From: Paenibacillus lentus
GTDB lineage: Bacteria; Bacillota; Bacilli; Paenibacillales; Paenibacillaceae
Assembly: GCF_003931855.1 (NCBI RefSeq)
Contig: NZ_CP034248.1
Location: 2,356,001-2,420,000, forward strand
Direction of reading: 5' to 3'
Length of the DNA: 64,000 nucleotides
In this document: piece after piece, positions 62,503-64,000 of the stretch
Layout: every line of letters begins with the position of its first letter
Numbering within the stretch: the first letter of the stretch is position 1
Made by a program: the position numbers and the translations under genes
The notes under the pieces: generated by a model
What the model saw: the letters and a program-made list of their open reading frames with translations, nothing else
What the model was told of the DNA's origin: nothing
Database searches by the model: none

Positions 62503-64000
62503 TTGTTGTTTGAAGGTATTCCTGATTTTTTATTAATTCCGATTATTATTATTGGCGTAATTCTTGTGCTTGGCCTGGCCTTCTGGGCCCGGTATAAGAC
62601 GGTAAGCCCGGATGAGGCAATGATCGTTACGGGTTCTTTCTTAGGTAGTAAAAATATTTCAGATGATGAAACAGGCCGTAAAATTAAAATCGTTCGCGGT
62701 GGCGGGGCGTTCATTTGGCCTATTTTTCAAAAAGCAGAGTTCATGTCATTATTATCCCATAAGTTGGATGTCATGACTCCAGAGGTATATACCGAGCAAG
62801 GTGTTCCAGTATCTGCGGATGGAGTTGCAATCATCAAGGTTGGCAGCTCTGTCGAGGATGTAGCCACAGCGGCAGAGCAGTTCATGGGCAAGCCAATTGA
62901 ATCGTTAAAGGGAGAAGCCCAGGAAGTATTGGAAGGCCACCTGCGCTCGATTCTTGGATCGATGACGGTGGAGGAAGTCTACCGTAACCGGGATAAGTTC
63001 GCACAGGAGGTTCAAGGTGTCGCTGCTCGGGATTTGAAGAAAATGGGTCTGCAGATCGTTTCCTTCACGATTAAAGATGTACGGGACAAACACGGCTATT
63101 TGGAGGCTCTCGGTAAGCCGCGCATCGCTGCTGTTAAACGGGATGCCGAAATTGCTGAAGCCGAGGCGCTTAGAGATTCGCGGATTCAAAAGGCACTTGC
63201 AGAGGAGTCCGGTCAAAAAGCGGAACTGCTTCGCGATACAAATATTGCTGAGGCTTCCAAGGAGAAGGAATTGAAGGTGGCTTCTTTTAAGAAGGAGCAG
63301 GATACGGCGAAGGCTGAAGCGGACCAGGCTTATCATATCCAGGAAGCACGTGCAAAACAGACGATGGTTGAAGAGCAGATGAAGGTAGAGCTCGTTCGTA
63401 AAGAACGCGAGATCGACCTGCAGGATAAAGAAATTATCGTACGCCAGAAACAATATGATGCCGAGGTAAAGAAGAAAGCCGATGCGGATCGTTACGCCGT
63501 AGAGCAAGCGGCAGAGGCGGAAAAAGCTCGTAAAATGCGGGAAGCTGACGCGCTGCAGTATTCTATCGAGACGCAGGCAAGAGCTTCTGCGGAACAGAAG
63601 CGTCTTGAAGGGTTAGCGATTGCCGATGCCGAGCGGGCTAAAGGTACGGCAGATGCGGAAATTATCAGACTGCGGGGGCTGGCGGAAGCCGAAGCGAAGG
63701 AAAAGCTGGCTGAGGCGTTCCAGAAGTTTGGTGAGGCTGCGATTCTTGATATCGTCGTGAAAATGCTTCCTGAGCTTGCAGAAAAAATTGCTGGTCCTAT
63801 TTCGTCCATCGACAAGTTAACCGTCGTCGATACCGGAAAAGGGGAGGGCGCAGCGCGGGTAAGCAACTATGTTACCGAGCTTATGGCTACCGCACCAGAA
63901 ATGCTAAAGAGCGTTTCCGGCATAGAGCTAGATCGTTTGATTAAAGGTTTGACGCAGGGCAAAGCCCTGCCAGCGGCAGCCCCTGCACAGGCACCAGCTG
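62503..64000 (+). CDS. floT: Flotillin-like protein FloT (YuaG), 3' end beyond window
   Basis: The frame starts at TTG 62503, directly after the TGA of the NfeD-like gene, with GGAG 9 bases upstream. It stays open to the window end (499 codons), so only a short tail is missing. An N-terminal membrane segment (IPIIIIGVILVLGLAFWARY) is followed by the SPFH/band 7 domain (about 30-200; YTEQGVPVSADGVAIIKVGS). A long coiled coil rich in Glu-Ala repeats follows (about 205-380; RDAEIAEAEALRDSRIQKAL). Flotillins organise functional membrane microdomains. Confidence 0.95.
   Translation, partial: MLFEGIPDFLLIPIIIIGVILVLGLAFWARYKTVSPDEAMIVTGSFLGSKNISDDETGRKIKIVRGGGAFIWPIFQKAEFMSLLSHKLDVMTPEVYTEQGVPVSADGVAIIKVGSSVEDVATAAEQFMGKPIESLKGEAQEVLEGHLRSILGSMTVEEVYRNRDKFAQEVQGVAARDLKKMGLQIVSFTIKDVRDKHGYLEALGKPRIAAVKRDAEIAEAEALRDSRIQKALAEESGQKAELLRDTNIAEASKEKELKVASFKKEQDTAKAEADQAYHIQEARAKQTMVEEQMKVELVRKEREIDLQDKEIIVRQKQYDAEVKKKADADRYAVEQAAEAEKARKMREADALQYSIETQARASAEQKRLEGLAIADAERAKGTADAEIIRLRGLAEAEAKEKLAEAFQKFGEAAILDIVVKMLPELAEKIAGPISSIDKLTVVDTGKGEGAARVSNYVTELMATAPEMLKSVSGIELDRLIKGLTQGKALPAAAPAQAPA

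Overview
The window looks like chromosomal DNA of a Paenibacillus-type member of the Bacillales. Its base composition is moderate, GGAGG-type ribosome binding sites are frequent, and several genes start with TTG or GTG. Two aminoacyl-tRNA synthetase loci are preceded by T-box leaders. The gene order follows the known Bacillus subtilis relA-to-yrrR region: relA (C-terminus), dtd, hisS, aspS, tcdA, rarA, mnmA, cymR, cysteine desulfurase, yrrD, yrrI, alaS, ireB, ruvX, DUF1292, mltG, trhP1, trhP2 and a pbpI-like PBP. These genes serve translation quality control, tRNA modification, sulfur mobilisation and cell-wall growth. No tRNA, rRNA or CRISPR array was seen.

Region by region: (1) 1-7.3 kb holds relA, dtd, small genes, a T-box with an apparent Asp specifier, hisS, a 499-bp hairpin-rich spacer, aspS and tcdA. 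(2) 7.3-23.6 kb lies between tcdA and rarA, where the backbone is interrupted. It carries helD and then a carbohydrate-use cluster: a GntR/LacI-type regulator, a secreted multidomain GH43 enzyme split by a 1.5-kb IS, a YesM/YesN-type two-component pair, a sugar ABC importer without its own ATPase, and a GH2 glycosidase. Two cre-like sites suggest CcpA control. (3) 23.7-41 kb returns to the backbone, with a collagen-like surface protein gene between cymR and the cysteine desulfurase gene. (4) 41-49 kb holds a chemoreceptor, a Bax-inhibitor-like membrane protein, an HD-GYP phosphodiesterase, a class B PBP and a polysaccharide deacetylase with a YkoP-like tail. (5) 49-64 kb holds ilvD, a KGG-repeat stress protein, an acyltransferase, a HAD phosphatase with a sirtuin, an aldo/keto reductase, a galactose operon (galK-galE-galT) opposite an AraC-type regulator, an iron alcohol dehydrogenase, and an NfeD-flotillin pair cut by the window end.

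How the parts work together: the TCS, ABC importer, GH43 and GH2 genes look like one regulon for sensing, cutting, importing and hydrolysing a plant polysaccharide. The IS has removed the extracellular cutting enzyme, while the transport and intracellular genes remain intact. The Leloir genes would feed released galactose into central metabolism. CymR, the cysteine desulfurase and MnmA form a sulfur-to-tRNA-thiolation module, and TrhP1/TrhP2 add another wobble-uridine modification.

I did not find a convincing undescribed defence or mobile system. The most unusual non-coding structure is the hairpin-repeat spacer between hisS and aspS. The most unusual event is the IS-broken GH43 gene.
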